64,000 nucleotides of DNA, from contig NZ_PJJN01000036.1 in assembly GCF_002929825.1 (NCBI RefSeq), positions 62,001 through 126,000 of the forward strand. The letters run 5' to 3'. Shown here piece after piece: positions 36,401 to 45,406 of the stretch (the first letter of the stretch is position 1; each line of letters begins with the position of its first letter). Below the pieces are notes generated by a model, which saw nothing but the letters and a program-made list of their open reading frames with translations, searched no databases and had not been told where the DNA came from. This DNA is from Cryobacterium sp. Y29 (GTDB lineage: Bacteria > Actinomycetota > Actinomycetes > Actinomycetales > Microbacteriaceae). A program made the position numbers and the translations under genes.

Positions 36401-37122
36401 AGCGCGGTGCGCAGCGCCACGACGTCGTCGGCGAGCAGGCGGGCGCGCGCGTCGCGGACGATGGCAGCGATGGTCTGCGCTTCCCGGGCGATTTCGGCCT
36501 GGTGTCCGAGCGGCTTGAGCTGGCGCCGAATCTCTCCGGCAAGGTCGCTCAGCCGGGTGAGGTTGGTCTGCATCGCATCAAGCTTGCGCAGGGTCTTCTC
36601 TTTGCGGCGCCGGTGCTTGAGAATACCGGCGGCCTCCTCGATGAAACCTCGGCGTTCCTCCGGGCTCGCGCGCAGCACAGCGTCGAGCTGTCCCTGCCCG
36701 ACGATGACGTGCATCTCCCGGCCCAGGCCAGAGTCACTGAGCAGCTCTTGCACGTCGAGCAGCCGGCAGGTGCGCCCGTTGATGGCGTACTCGCTTGCGC
36801 CGTTGCGAAACAGTGTGCGCGCAATAGTGACTTCGGAATAGTCGATCGGCAGGGCGCCGTCGGTGTTGTCAATGGTGAGGATGACCTCGGCCCGGCCGAG
36901 CGGACCGCGGGTAGACGTGCCAGCGAAGATGACGTCCTCCATCTTTCCGCCGCGCAGGGTTTTCACGCCCTGCTCGCCCATTACCCAGGCCAACGCGTCG
37001 ACGACGTTGGACTTGCCCGAGCCGTTCGGGCCCACGACGCAGGTGACGCCGGGTTCGAAAGCGAACGTCGTCGGCTGCGCGAACGATTTGAAGCCCTTGA
37101 GGGTGAGGCTCTTCAAATACAA
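33427..37122 (-). CDS. smc: Chromosome segregation protein SMC
   Basis: A 1231-residue SMC ATPase. The N-terminal ATP site has GPNGSGKSN (31-39). Long coiled coils flank a hinge at about 500-680. The C-terminal half has signature LSGGERSL and Walker B FYIMDEVEAALDDANLGR. It condenses and segregates chromosomes with ScpA and ScpB. Start TTG 37122 has GAAAGGG six bases upstream. Oddity: the hinge region carries a 34-residue acidic run of alternating Asp-Ala/Asp-Ser at 566-599, from a hexanucleotide microsatellite. The frame is intact throughout, so the protein is probably functional. Confidence 0.96.
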   Translation of the reverse strand: MYLKSLTLKGFKSFAQPTTFAFEPGVTCVVGPNGSGKSNVVDALAWVMGEQGVKTLRGGKMEDVIFAGTSTRGPLGRAEVILTIDNTDGALPIDYSEVTIARTLFRNGASEYAINGRTCRLLDVQELLSDSGLGREMHVIVGQGQLDAVLRASPEERRGFIEEAAGILKHRRRKEKTLRKLDAMQTNLTRLSDLAGEIRRQLKPLGHQAEIAREAQTIAAIVRDARARLLADDVVALRTALDIYDRTESERHTERIVLQEQLSQKQDRVQRLELTQISDAVDRARRTSHGLESVQERLRGLFTLANQRLALLGSQAESTGLVSSVTPTMLAEAADEVELLRAGIGTAQIASDTAREQSAAARSRLDAVDEDIAAQAALVSRHDLEISHLTGQSEAAASRLTAVRGEQLRQQNAQDDAMDRSRKAQQQLDELPAAVPAGEPDSGDLSEAFELAQTAVQHVEAEVERFRDDLHRHERERDAQAARQGAFSLALDQKDGSSAVLAAQLAGIRGLVADHVRVQPGFEAAIAAALGSLADAVLADNRDAALAAIMQAARDDYGRVELIVADADADADADADADADADADADADADSDSDADSDSDDPSAPVDVLGARVGIRWANSVIDGPAGVCGLLAQTVIADDLAVASAAQLPNGITLITLSGEVLSPWVVRGGSGARQSRLELVAERDTAAEKLAAVTSQIERVRFDFTEQRTLLQAHKEQSVSARAALRACETRLATVTERRGRLLVQADATTADVDRVSAALRLASSAVTEAEAVAVRGAAALDTARSRPRPLLDVSLRDALYTELEAAREAEIETRLQGETARERVRAGEALVTTLTHRLEADRAAAAAEARRAVVRRRQVDAASRVATALPAVLAAAERSVAEARLQLASAETERASQNTELQQLRRDENALRERLASITENVHGLELEIYEKKLQLSGLLERAGSELGLTEDVLVTEYGLDQVIPPDGTGIGVRARDSVRDESRTSEHGASEHGASDGIRFDRAEQQKRFAAAERKLGQLGRVNPLALEEFAALEQRHRFLTEQLTDLTETRSDLLTIIADIDEKMQTIFSSAFDDTQAAFAEVFPVLFPGGSGSIWLTDPDDVLTTGIEVSVKPAGKKIERLSLLSGGERSLAAVALLIAIFKARPSPFYIMDEVEAALDDANLGRLLTIFEDLRETSQLIVITHQKRTMEIADALYGVSMRQDGVSAVVGQRVGARADQRERAAAS
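35326..35427 (-). repeat. Hexanucleotide microsatellite in smc
   Basis: Seventeen six-base units in register. On the coding strand they read GATGCA x7, GATGCC x5, GATTCC x2, GATGCC, GATTCC x2. They encode (DA)12(DS)2DA(DS)2 at residues 566-599 of SMC. The graded change of unit suggests old expansion plus a recent pure GATGCA stretch. The period of six keeps the frame on expansion or contraction. Confidence 0.95.
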
Positions 37123-37448
37123 CAGAAACCCTTTCGGTTGTCGGCCGCGAACACTCGTCTCGGCGTTGATCCAACGCTACCGTGACCCACCGACACGGGC
37201 CGGGACATCCGCTGATCGCACAGTGTGGCGCGAACACTTCGGTCGCTCGGATCACTGCGGCGCAGAATGCGGGGCTTGTCGATCGCTGAACTCGTCATGT
37301 CGCTTGAGGCTACCGCCCAGCTGGCCCGACTCTGAGGCGGTGGCCGCGCTGCGTGACGTCGTCCCCGCGACGAGATTCGGAATGATCGAGTCCCACTATT
37401 CGGACGTCGGGCTAGACCCCCAAACCCGTGTGCTGGCGAAGCCCCAGC
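37123..37448. other. Intergenic region between smc and mutM
   Basis: 326 bp. It must hold the smc promoter (minus strand), although no clear box stands out. From about 37309 the plus strand shows coding-like sequence split over two frames (MSLEATAQLARL, then in another frame EAVAALRDVVPATRFGM and onward), which could be the remnant of a lost gene. No recognised domain. Confidence 0.35.
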
Positions 37449-38393
37449 TCAGCGCGTCGAGCCTCTGCCGCCTGGGCGCGGCTGAGACAACCGCTGGCAG
37501 TGCGGGCAGAAGTGCGAGCCGCGGTTCATGAACTGTTCGCGCACGATCAGCGTGCCGCAGCGCGAACACGGGTTGCCCTGCCGTCCGTACGCTTCGAGGC
37601 TGTGTGCGAAGTAGCCGGACTGCCCGTTCACGTTCACATACTGGGCGTCGAAGCTGGTGCCGCCCTCGGCCAGAGCGCGGTGCAGAATAGTGCGCACGGC
37701 CGCGAGCAGCGTCGTCGCCTTGGCGCGCGACAGCGACGCAGCGGGCTGCTCATAGTGGATCCGCGCGGCGAACAGCGCTTCGTCCGCGTAAATATTGCCG
37801 ATGCCGCTAATCAGATTTTGATCGAGCAGCGCCCGCTTGATACCGGTTTTCTTCTGTGCGAGTGCGTTGAAGAAGGCGCGGGGCGAGAACGATGGGTCGA
37901 TCGGGTCGCGGGCGATGTGCGCAACCTGTCCGGGAATGTGGTTCTGCCAGACGGCATCCGCTGTAGCCATACCAGAATAGCCGCCGGGAAGCCCGTCGCT
38001 GGTGGCGACCATGGCGTCGACAGCCATGCTTCCGAAAATACGCTGGTCGACGAAATTGACCCACAGTTCTCCGCGGGTCGGGTGCTCCAGCGTCAAGCGG
38101 ATGCGCAACAGGCGATCATCGGCCGCCCCCGGTGCCCGCAGCAGCACCTGGCCGCTCATACCGAGGTGAATGACGAGTGCCCGGCCGCTCTCGAGCGGCA
38201 GCCACAGAAACTTGCCGCGACGCACCGCTGCGAGAATTCGCCGCCCCACGAGCTGCTGGGCGAACGCCCCGCCCGCGGGAGCGTGCCGGCGCAGAGAACG
38301 TTCATCGAAGACCTCGACCCCGGTGACCACAGCATTGGTGACCGCCGGCTGAAGGCCGTAACGCACGACCTCGACCTCGGGAAGTTCCGGCAT
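37449..38393 (-). CDS. mutM: Formamidopyrimidine-DNA glycosylase (Fpg/MutM)
   Basis: Base-excision repair enzyme removing 8-oxoguanine and ring-opened purines. The 314-residue protein starts MPELPEVEVVR, where Pro2 (after Met removal) and Glu3 are catalytic. It has the conserved Lys in RGKFLWLPLE, the helix-two-turn-helix with GIGNIYADEALF, and a C-terminal zinc finger (CSRCGTLIV, then CPHC). Slightly longer than E. coli MutM. It follows rnc closely, the standard arrangement rnc-mutM-smc. Confidence 0.95.
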   Translation of the reverse strand: MPELPEVEVVRYGLQPAVTNAVVTGVEVFDERSLRRHAPAGGAFAQQLVGRRILAAVRRGKFLWLPLESGRALVIHLGMSGQVLLRAPGAADDRLLRIRLTLEHPTRGELWVNFVDQRIFGSMAVDAMVATSDGLPGGYSGMATADAVWQNHIPGQVAHIARDPIDPSFSPRAFFNALAQKKTGIKRALLDQNLISGIGNIYADEALFAARIHYEQPAASLSRAKATTLLAAVRTILHRALAEGGTSFDAQYVNVNGQSGYFAHSLEAYGRQGNPCSRCGTLIVREQFMNRGSHFCPHCQRLSQPRPGGRGSTR

Positions 38394-38404
38394 TTCGTGA
38401 GACT

Positions 38405-39097
38405 TCAGAGCGCTTTCAGCTGGTTGATGGCGTCCCGCGCCGCCGCCATTTCAGCGAACTTCTTGCTCGGACCCACTCCCTGGGCGGTCACGGTAGAACC
38501 GATCGCTATGGTCGCGACAAAAATCTTCGAGTGATCGGGACCGCTCGATTCGAGTGTGTAGACGGGAATGCCCACGCCGGCGCTGGCGGCGAGCTCTTGC
38601 AGACTCGTTTTCGGGTCCATCGACACACCGAAGTGACCAGGCTCAGCCAACAGGGGTTGGATCAGGCGCAGCACGAACGCGGTGGCGACTTCGCCACCGG
38701 CATCCAGAAAAGTGGCCCCGATGAGCGCCTCAACGGTGTCGGCCAGAATCGACGCTTTATCGCGCCCACCGGTGAGAATCTCACCGCGACCCAGGCGAAT
38801 GTAATCGCCCAGTCCGAGACCTCGGGCGATCCGGGCGAGGGCGGCCGTGGATACCAGGCTGGCCCGGCGTTTGGCCAGATGACCTTCGTCGAGGTCGGGG
38901 TAGGTGCGGTAGAGCATCACCGTGACGGCCTGACCCAGAATCGAGTCGCCAAGAAATTCAAGGCGCTCGTTTGTGGGAATGCCCCCGTTCTCGTACGCAA
39001 AGGACCGGTGAGTTAGAGCAAGCTCCAGAATCACCGGTTCAATCTGCACTCCGAGGGTCGCCAACAAGGGCGACCGCTCGGTACGCACGCTTTTCAT
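38405..39097 (-). CDS. rnc: Ribonuclease III
   Basis: RNase III cuts double-stranded RNA in rRNA precursors and mRNAs. The 230-residue protein has the signature NERLEFLGDSILG, the second acidic set in DTVEALIGATFLDAGG, and a C-terminal double-stranded RNA-binding domain (DPKTSLQELAAS through GPSKKFAEMAAARDAI). Start ATG 39097. It is 48 bp after rpmF and 12 bp before mutM on the same strand. Confidence 0.95.
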   Translation of the reverse strand: MKSVRTERSPLLATLGVQIEPVILELALTHRSFAYENGGIPTNERLEFLGDSILGQAVTVMLYRTYPDLDEGHLAKRRASLVSTAALARIARGLGLGDYIRLGRGEILTGGRDKASILADTVEALIGATFLDAGGEVATAFVLRLIQPLLAEPGHFGVSMDPKTSLQELAASAGVGIPVYTLESSGPDHSKIFVATIAIGSTVTAQGVGPSKKFAEMAAARDAINQLKAL

Positions 39098-39144
39098 CTG
39101 TACACCTTCATCGACCGAGTTTCGGCCTCTTCAGAAGGAGTGAC

Positions 39145-39348
39145 TTAGATGTCAGCGACTTTACGGCCCTTGTATTCCATGAACAACGGGGTGCCGGTGG
39201 AGTCGGTGACAACCTTGGCGCGGTGCGGCAGGCTGTAGACGACCTTGCCGCCCTCCATGGTCTTCACGAGTGTGGGAGGCGTGGCCTTCCACTGCGCGCG
39301 ACGCGAGTGAGTGTTGGAACGCGACATCTTGCGCTTCGGAACTGCCAT
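39145..39348 (-). CDS. rpmF: 50S ribosomal protein L32
   Basis: A 67-residue L32 starting [21 protein letters not shown]. It lacks zinc-binding cysteines, so it is the Cys-minus form of L32. Start ATG 39348 is fixed by the family N-terminus. It lies two bases after the DUF177 gene, the near-universal DUF177-rpmF pair. Confidence 0.95.
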   Translation of the reverse strand: MAVPKRKMSRSNTHSRRAQWKATPPTLVKTMEGGKVVYSLPHRAKVVTDSTGTPLFMEYKGRKVADI

Positions 39349-39350
39349 GA

Positions 39351-39929
39351 CTACTTCTCTTCTCTGCTGTCTGAAACATGGATGTTCGCACCCATGTCTT
39401 TGTCTGTGGAAGCCGTGAACCCCGCCAGCGCCGACCACCGGGGATCGAGCGCAGCGTCGGAAACCAGTTCGGGCAATTCGTCAAGCGGCTGTCCGGTCTC
39501 ACTGTCAAGACCTGGGCAATCCCGCCGACATACCGGCTGGAACGGAAGTGCTAACACTACCGCGTCCCGGATCAAAGATTCCAAATCGACATGGTCGTCT
39601 AGAATCTCAAACTCGAAGGCTTCCTCCTGAGGATAACCGAAAAGCTCGGCAAACTGAACTCGAACCGGCAGGTCGATGTCTTTCAGGCAGCGGCCGCACT
39701 CGCCGAGTGCCCGCGCGTACACCTCGATGCTGACCAGGATTCCCTCATGCATCGCCTCGAGCCGCAGCTCGGTCGACAGAATCGAACCGGCTTTCACCAC
39801 TACGAGGCCAGCACCCAGGTCGTCGGGGACCTCAATGTCGAGGTGGCGTTCGTGCATGGTACCCGGGCGGTTGATGAGGTCACGCACGTCGACCGTGTAC
39901 GGAGTCTTCTTGAACTTAGTCACGGTCAT
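39351..39929 (-). CDS. yceD: DUF177 (YceD) family protein
   Basis: A 192-residue protein of the YceD/DUF177 family, linked to 23S rRNA accumulation and 50S assembly. The conserved cysteines appear in [10 protein letters not shown] and [10 protein letters not shown], probably a metal site. Start ATG 39929 ([18 protein letters not shown]) fits the family; a longer frame upstream runs into the neighbouring transglutaminase gene and is not used. Coupled with rpmF. Confidence 0.92.
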   Translation of the reverse strand: MTVTKFKKTPYTVDVRDLINRPGTMHERHLDIEVPDDLGAGLVVVKAGSILSTELRLEAMHEGILVSIEVYARALGECGRCLKDIDLPVRVQFAELFGYPQEEAFEFEILDDHVDLESLIRDAVVLALPFQPVCRRDCPGLDSETGQPLDELPELVSDAALDPRWSALAGFTASTDKDMGANIHVSDSREEK

Positions 39930-39960
39930 AAATTCTACGCGCTCTGGCTGGACGCTGTGT

Positions 39961-42360
39961 TCAGGGGGCGATCGTGCGGGCCCGTCGCTCTCCGCGCAGC
40001 ACCGCAGCCAGAGTGGCGAACAGCGAGGCAGGAGCGAATAGTGCCCGAAAACGGATGCTGACACTCGCACCATCGTGCACCGCGCGGAGGGCCAGCGTCA
40101 GGTCGTCGGCGAGGGTTTCTGACGACGCCTGCGACCGGTCGAACCGCGAGCGTTCGAGCGCCAGAAGTACCCGTGCCAGTGCCTCCGTCTGCGCAGGGTC
40201 GACGGCTCGAAGGCGTTCCAGGCGGCCCGCGAAGGCCCGGGGGGTCTCGGTGACCGGCACCGGTATGCCGTGATCGAGGCAGGTGTGCTGCAGCTCGGTC
40301 CAGGCGAGGCCTGCACCGGCTCGTCCGGAGCGGACGCGGCGCACCCGCGAACCACGCAGCATCCGTCTGGCTGCCGCCGGAAGGAGTAACACGAGCAGTC
40401 CCAGCATGCTGAGTCCAAGGATTCCGAGCAGTTTGCTGGACTCGACACTCTGCGTTGTGGCTCCGCGTTCCAGGGCGGAATCGTTCGCTAACCGGTCCGG
40501 GCTGAGGGCTGGACCGCTCGTGGCGCGGGCCTCATCCGGTGTTGTAATCGGTGTGCCGGCAACGACTGCCTGCTCGTAGTTGGGTACGATGCCGCGGCCG
40601 GGCGTCGGCTCGAATTTCACCCAGCCGACGCCGACGAAGTACAACTCCGGCCAGGCGTGCAGGTCGTGGGAATCCACGTTGTACTGCCCCAGTCCCTGCT
40701 CGAGATCCTGCGATTTAACCCCGGGCAGATAGCCGAGAGAGACCCGCGAGGGGATGCCGAGGGTGCGTGCCATCGCGGCCATGGCGGAGGCGAAGTGCAC
40801 ACAGTAGCCGCGTTTTTCCTGGAGGAACATTCCAATCACCCCCACTCCGCCACCGTCGTAACCGGCTTCAACGGGCGCGTCGGTGTCGTAGCTGAAAATG
40901 CTGCTCCGTAAATAGTTCTGAATTGCGACAGCAGCGTCATAGTTCGACGTCGTGTTCGCCGTCACCTCTCGTGCTGTCTCCCCGATGATCGGCGGCGCTT
41001 CGACCGGGAGTTGAAGATTGCCCACGACGCTCGCGGGATAATCGCTGCTCGATTGTCGCAGTTGCTCGGCGGTGGGTTTCAATTCCAATGACGACACCGT
41101 GTATTCCTGACCGAGAGTGTTCGCCGAGACGCTCGCGATCGTCCGGGTACGGCTGTCCCAATACCAGCGACCGGTCAGACCCTCGATGCTGCTTGCGCGT
41201 GCCGGCGCGGGCAACCACTGGCTGTTGACGCCGTCGATGACGACCGATGTCGACGCTTCCACCGTCTCCACATTGGCATCGAGCCCGAATGGCTTCTGAA
41301 TAGCGTCGACGGTATTGCGCACGTCTGCCTCATCGACGCGTGCCGTCCAGGTCAACCCGATGACCTCGTCAAGGGTGAGTAGGGTGAAATAGGGCTGCTC
41401 GGTGCCGGTCGAAGTGTAGTGAAATGCCGGTCCGGCCTTGGGGCGACGCAGGTCCTGTCCAAGATTGATCATGGGACTCACCCCGCTGCCGAACAACAAC
41501 CCACCGGGCCGGGCCGTCACAAGCCCCCCGGCAGTGAAAGCCGGGGCGACCGTGCTCAGAATCAAGGCGCCCACGATAGTGAGGGCTCCCGCCAGGAGTG
41601 CGCCGCCCTGCGACCCGCGGCCGCGCGGCCGCTCCGACCGGTACGTCCGAGGCACGCGCGGCCCGGTCGCACGATGCGTTGTCGCCTCGGCACGACGACC
41701 AGAAACATCGACCCGCAGCAGCAGCAGAAATGCAACTGCCGCCGCCACAAGCGCGACAATATCAGCCCCGTCGTCGATGATGAAGCCCGGCACGAACACT
41801 GGCACGAGTGCACCCGCTGCACCGATGGCGGGCCAGCGCAGGGTCACCGCTAGCAAATCCATGAGAATCGCGATCAGCCCGGTGCCGCCGGCGAGCAGAA
41901 AGAGGATGCCCAGGGTCACCTCGGCCGGCGTGCTCTGCTGCGCGATCGAGGCCCCTCCGGCGTCGATCAGCCCGGCGAAAGTACTGACGGTTTGCGGTGT
42001 CGGAATGAGCCAGAACAGGCCAGTCCCACCGCCGAACATGAGAGTCATCATGCCGACCAGCACCGCGCTGTTCGCCATCGGAACAATCAGGCGTGGCACT
42101 CCCAGACGGCGAAACACAGCCGCGCCGAGCAATACGGCGCACCCGACTGCCGCACAGACCCACCACCAGGCATTGCCGCGCAGCAGCGGTGCGAGCGCCG
42201 CACAGGAGACGAGCAGAAGCAACAGCAGGCTGAGTGCGAGCGGCCAGGGCGCGACCCTGCGCCCGCCGCGGCGACCGCGGAGCCTCCCAGGCAGGCGCCC
42301 CGGGCGCGCCTGGGAAAGGAGGTCCGAATTCGTAGTTGCTTTGGTGGCCAGACTAGTCAT
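39961..42360 (-). CDS. Membrane-bound transglutaminase-like protein (TgpA/DUF3488)
   Basis: A 799-residue protein. The N-terminal ~220 residues hold several membrane segments (DUF3488). An outside transglutaminase-like domain follows with Cys520 (RGYCVHFASAMA), His568 (LHAWPELY) and an acidic residue downstream. Then come one more membrane segment (LLGILGLSMLGLLVLLL) and a helical cytosolic tail. Such proteins form a unit with MoxR ATPases and DUF58 proteins; their substrate is not established. ATG 42360 overlaps the DUF58 gene by eight bases. Confidence 0.88.
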   Translation of the reverse strand: MTSLATKATTNSDLLSQARPGRLPGRLRGRRGGRRVAPWPLALSLLLLLLVSCAALAPLLRGNAWWWVCAAVGCAVLLGAAVFRRLGVPRLIVPMANSAVLVGMMTLMFGGGTGLFWLIPTPQTVSTFAGLIDAGGASIAQQSTPAEVTLGILFLLAGGTGLIAILMDLLAVTLRWPAIGAAGALVPVFVPGFIIDDGADIVALVAAAVAFLLLLRVDVSGRRAEATTHRATGPRVPRTYRSERPRGRGSQGGALLAGALTIVGALILSTVAPAFTAGGLVTARPGGLLFGSGVSPMINLGQDLRRPKAGPAFHYTSTGTEQPYFTLLTLDEVIGLTWTARVDEADVRNTVDAIQKPFGLDANVETVEASTSVVIDGVNSQWLPAPARASSIEGLTGRWYWDSRTRTIASVSANTLGQEYTVSSLELKPTAEQLRQSSSDYPASVVGNLQLPVEAPPIIGETAREVTANTTSNYDAAVAIQNYLRSSIFSYDTDAPVEAGYDGGGVGVIGMFLQEKRGYCVHFASAMAAMARTLGIPSRVSLGYLPGVKSQDLEQGLGQYNVDSHDLHAWPELYFVGVGWVKFEPTPGRGIVPNYEQAVVAGTPITTPDEARATSGPALSPDRLANDSALERGATTQSVESSKLLGILGLSMLGLLVLLLPAAARRMLRGSRVRRVRSGRAGAGLAWTELQHTCLDHGIPVPVTETPRAFAGRLERLRAVDPAQTEALARVLLALERSRFDRSQASSETLADDLTLALRAVHDGASVSIRFRALFAPASLFATLAAVLRGERRARTIAP

Positions 42361-43732
42361 GGTCGGCTCCTCGCTCCCCGCTCACGTCGTTCCATACGTC
42401 TGCCAGGTCATCGGCGCCCGCAAGCTCCACGCAGCGCCAGCCAGCGGCCTGCAGGCGTTCGCGGGCTTGTACCCCCACGGTGCGCTGCACCAACGCTATA
42501 GCGGGCGCACAGTGACGTACGAGGGCGACGAGGTCTTCGACATCCGCATCGGACACACTCACGAGCATCGCGAATGTCGGAAGTGATAGCTCTGCGTTAC
42601 GCAGGGCGGCACGCACCGGTGCGCGGCGCTCGGCGGACAGTCGAGCGCTACGGGTAGGCCACGGCACCGGCACCACACCGGCGAGGGCTTCCAGCAGTGC
42701 GCGATCGCCGCCGGGAGCACGAAAAGTGGCGGGCACGTCGCCGTGCATCCCGCCCAGGGCCTGTTGGTTGCCCGGCAGGAGTTGGCTGGCGCCCAGCTCG
42801 ATCACCTCGAGACGGTAGCCGGCGTCGAGCAAATGCACACCAACGGATGCCGCCAGCTCGATCGCGAGTTCAAAACCGGTCACGAGATGCGGTGGAACGT
42901 GCCCGGCCCCGAGCCCCGCCGCGCCGGCCAGGGTCGTGTCGAGCACGATGCGGGCCTCCGGATTGCTCCGCTGCTCTTCCTGCCGCACCATGAGTTGCCC
43001 CTGCCGGGCGGTGGCTGGCCAGTTCACGCGGCGCAGGGCATCACCGGGGCGGTATTCGCGGGCGATGAGTTCGTCGGAGGTGGGGGTGGCCTGACGCAAC
43101 AGCTCCCGGATCGAGCCGTCGTTGCTGGACTGGGCGACGCCGCTGCCTGGCAGCGGCGTCACGCGTGGTGTCACTATCAAGTCGTGGGGCGAACCCGCCT
43201 GCCGGTCGCTGTGCGCGAGGCCGAACGGGTCCTGACGTGACACCCGGAGCGGGCCGACATCGTAGACGCCGCGGTTGCGTGGCACGACGGAGTACTCCAG
43301 GCGCACTGTGTCACCGGTCGCGCCGTTCCGGCTCACGAGGGGAAGGATGGCCGCCGCCGGCACCTCAACGCCGGGTGACGGGGTGTCGGCCCACCAGGCA
43401 CCGCTGAGCGGTGTCGCCGAAAGGTTGTGCAACTGCAGTGAAATCACACTCTCACCGCCGACCGACACGATCGGCGGCCGAAAGACCCTGCTGACTTCGA
43501 CTCGGGCGGGGCGGAGCGAAACGTAACCGGCTGCCACAAGCGGCGCCACGATCAACAGGCTGGCCACGAACACCATGTCACGGTTGTTCACCAGCACAGC
43601 GTTGGCGAACAAGACAACTCCGGCCGCCAGAATGACCCAGCCTCGCCGGGTGAGACGCGTGGCGAATCGGGCCGCCAGCCGCGTGTACCAGTCGGCATTC
43701 GCCGGCCCGGTATCTTTCACCCCAGGCGCCAT
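42353..43732 (-). CDS. DUF58 domain protein
   Basis: A 459-residue protein with two membrane segments near the N-terminus (about 33-72). An outside beta domain follows, then the DUF58 core with the hallmark RPGDALRRVNWPATARQGQLMVRQEE. DUF58 proteins have a von Willebrand A-like fold and work with MoxR ATPases in complex assembly, perhaps in cell-envelope functions. Start ATG 43732 lies two bases after the MoxR gene. Part of the three-gene MoxR-DUF58-transglutaminase set. Confidence 0.88.
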   Translation of the reverse strand: MAPGVKDTGPANADWYTRLAARFATRLTRRGWVILAAGVVLFANAVLVNNRDMVFVASLLIVAPLVAAGYVSLRPARVEVSRVFRPPIVSVGGESVISLQLHNLSATPLSGAWWADTPSPGVEVPAAAILPLVSRNGATGDTVRLEYSVVPRNRGVYDVGPLRVSRQDPFGLAHSDRQAGSPHDLIVTPRVTPLPGSGVAQSSNDGSIRELLRQATPTSDELIAREYRPGDALRRVNWPATARQGQLMVRQEEQRSNPEARIVLDTTLAGAAGLGAGHVPPHLVTGFELAIELAASVGVHLLDAGYRLEVIELGASQLLPGNQQALGGMHGDVPATFRAPGGDRALLEALAGVVPVPWPTRSARLSAERRAPVRAALRNAELSLPTFAMLVSVSDADVEDLVALVRHCAPAIALVQRTVGVQARERLQAAGWRCVELAGADDLADVWNDVSGERGADHD

Positions 43733-43734
43733 GA

Positions 43735-44856
43735 CTACGACTGCCCGGTAGAACCAAGGGGCCGCATCGAAGCGGCGGGCACAGGCGGCAACAATGAGGA
43801 CGTCGCCGGTTCGAACGGGTGTGCTGGAACCTGATCGGATGCCGCGACACCGACCGGCACCGGCGTGTCAGCAAGGATCCGACGCACGATGTCGTCGATC
43901 ACCGGGCCGCTGTCCTGGTGATGGTGACCCAACGCCCGGCTGGTGGGAACCAGCCGATGACCAAGAACGGCCACGGCGAGCGCGTCGATATCGTCGGGCA
44001 GCACGTAGTCCCGACCGTTCAACGCCGCCTGGGCTTTCGCGGCACGGATGAGTTGGAGCGTTGCCCTCGGGCTGGCACCGAGACGCAGGTCGCGATCGTC
44101 GCGGGTGGCGCGCACCAAATTAACCGCGTACTCCTTGACCGCCGCGGAGGCGAAAACTGCTCGTGCCGTGTGCATCATGTCGCGCAGGGTCTCCTCCGAC
44201 ACCACGGCCGAGATCAGAGCGAGCGGACTATTGGTGTCGCGCGAATCGAGCATCGCCAGCTCCGATTCGGAGTCGGGGTAGCCCATGGAGATGCGGGCCA
44301 TGAATCGGTCCCGTTGCGCCTCCGGAAGGGCGTACGTTCCCTCCATCTCGATCGGGTTTTGGGTCGCGATAACGGTGAACGGCAGGGCCAGTGGGTAGGT
44401 CGTGCCGTCAACGGTGACCTGGCGTTCCTCCATTGATTCCAGCAGTGCCGACTGGGTTTTCGGACTCGCCCGGTTGATCTCGTCACCGATGACGATGTTG
44501 GCGAAGACCGGGCCCGGTTTGAACTCGAACCGGCGTTCGGCCTGATTGAACACGGACACCCCGGTCACGTCGGAGGGCAGCAGGTCGGGGGTGAACTGAA
44601 TTCGCCCGACCGTGCAGTCTACGGAGCGGGCGAGCGCCTTGGCCAGCATGGTCTTGCCCACACCGGGAACGTCCTCGATGAGCAGGTGCCCCTCGGCCAG
44701 CAGAACCGTCAGTGCGATCTGCACGGCCTGGTGCTTGCCATCAATGACCGTCTCGACGTTGCGCATGATCGCGCGCCCCGCATCGTGCAACTCGCGCAGG
44801 TTGCCGGCCGACACTCCCTGTGTCGGCACGGAGGAGCGAGTCGGTTTGAGGTTCAT
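43735..44856 (-). CDS. MoxR-family AAA ATPase
   Basis: A 373-residue MoxR ATPase. Walker A is DVPGVGKT (62-69), Walker [25 protein letters not shown] with sensor 1 [22 protein letters not shown], and a C-terminal lid domain. MoxR proteins act as chaperone-like ATPases on DUF58/VWA partners. ATG 44856 overlaps the coaD stop (ATGA), so transcription and translation are tied to coaD. The last ~45 residues are Pro/Ser-rich and probably disordered. Confidence 0.93.
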   Translation of the reverse strand: MNLKPTRSSVPTQGVSAGNLRELHDAGRAIMRNVETVIDGKHQAVQIALTVLLAEGHLLIEDVPGVGKTMLAKALARSVDCTVGRIQFTPDLLPSDVTGVSVFNQAERRFEFKPGPVFANIVIGDEINRASPKTQSALLESMEERQVTVDGTTYPLALPFTVIATQNPIEMEGTYALPEAQRDRFMARISMGYPDSESELAMLDSRDTNSPLALISAVVSEETLRDMMHTARAVFASAAVKEYAVNLVRATRDDRDLRLGASPRATLQLIRAAKAQAALNGRDYVLPDDIDALAVAVLGHRLVPTSRALGHHHQDSGPVIDDIVRRILADTPVPVGVAASDQVPAHPFEPATSSLLPPVPAASMRPLGSTGQS

Positions 44857-45341
44857 ACCCGCGACCGCTCCAGATACTCCGCAACGGCTCGCGGCACATA
44901 CGGCGAGACGTCACCGCCCAGGCCGGCCACTTGGCGCACCAGAGAGCTGGAGACATGGGCATTGGCCGGATCGGGCAGTAGAAAGACTGTCTCGACGGCG
45001 GCCAGATTGCGATTGACGATCGCCATCGGCGTCTCATAAGCCACATCGACCTGTGAGCGGATGCCCTTGACCAACACGCTCGCACCGACATCCATGCAGT
45101 AGTCCACGAGCAATCCCACGCTCCAGCTGGCGACCACGATATTTATCGGCAGCCCAGCCTCTCGTATGGCCTGCTCCAGCAGCGATACGCGCTGATTGAT
45201 CGGCAACAGCGCCGATTTATCAGGGTTATGCACCACAAGAACGTGAAGCTCATCGAACAGGCCGGCCGCGCGATCGATCACGTCCAGGTGGCCCAGAGTG
45301 ACGGGGTCAAATGATCCAGGGACAACGGCGATCCTGCGCAT
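44853..45341 (-). CDS. coaD: Phosphopantetheine adenylyltransferase
   Basis: CoaD makes dephospho-CoA from 4'-phosphopantetheine and ATP, the penultimate step of coenzyme A synthesis. The 162-residue protein has [10 protein letters not shown] (9-18) with the nucleotide-binding His, [12 protein letters not shown], and the adenylate loop VSSSLVRQ. Start ATG 45341 is chosen; GTG 45347 two codons upstream is possible. Normally followed by DUF177-rpmF-rnc, here separated from them by the MoxR set. Confidence 0.95.
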   Translation of the reverse strand: MRRIAVVPGSFDPVTLGHLDVIDRAAGLFDELHVLVVHNPDKSALLPINQRVSLLEQAIREAGLPINIVVASWSVGLLVDYCMDVGASVLVKGIRSQVDVAYETPMAIVNRNLAAVETVFLLPDPANAHVSSSLVRQVAGLGGDVSPYVPRAVAEYLERSRV

Positions 45342-45406
45342 GGTCACACCCTACTGCTACACACTGACGGAACGCTGCCCGCTGCATCCGCTTTGCGTCG
45401 ACATCA

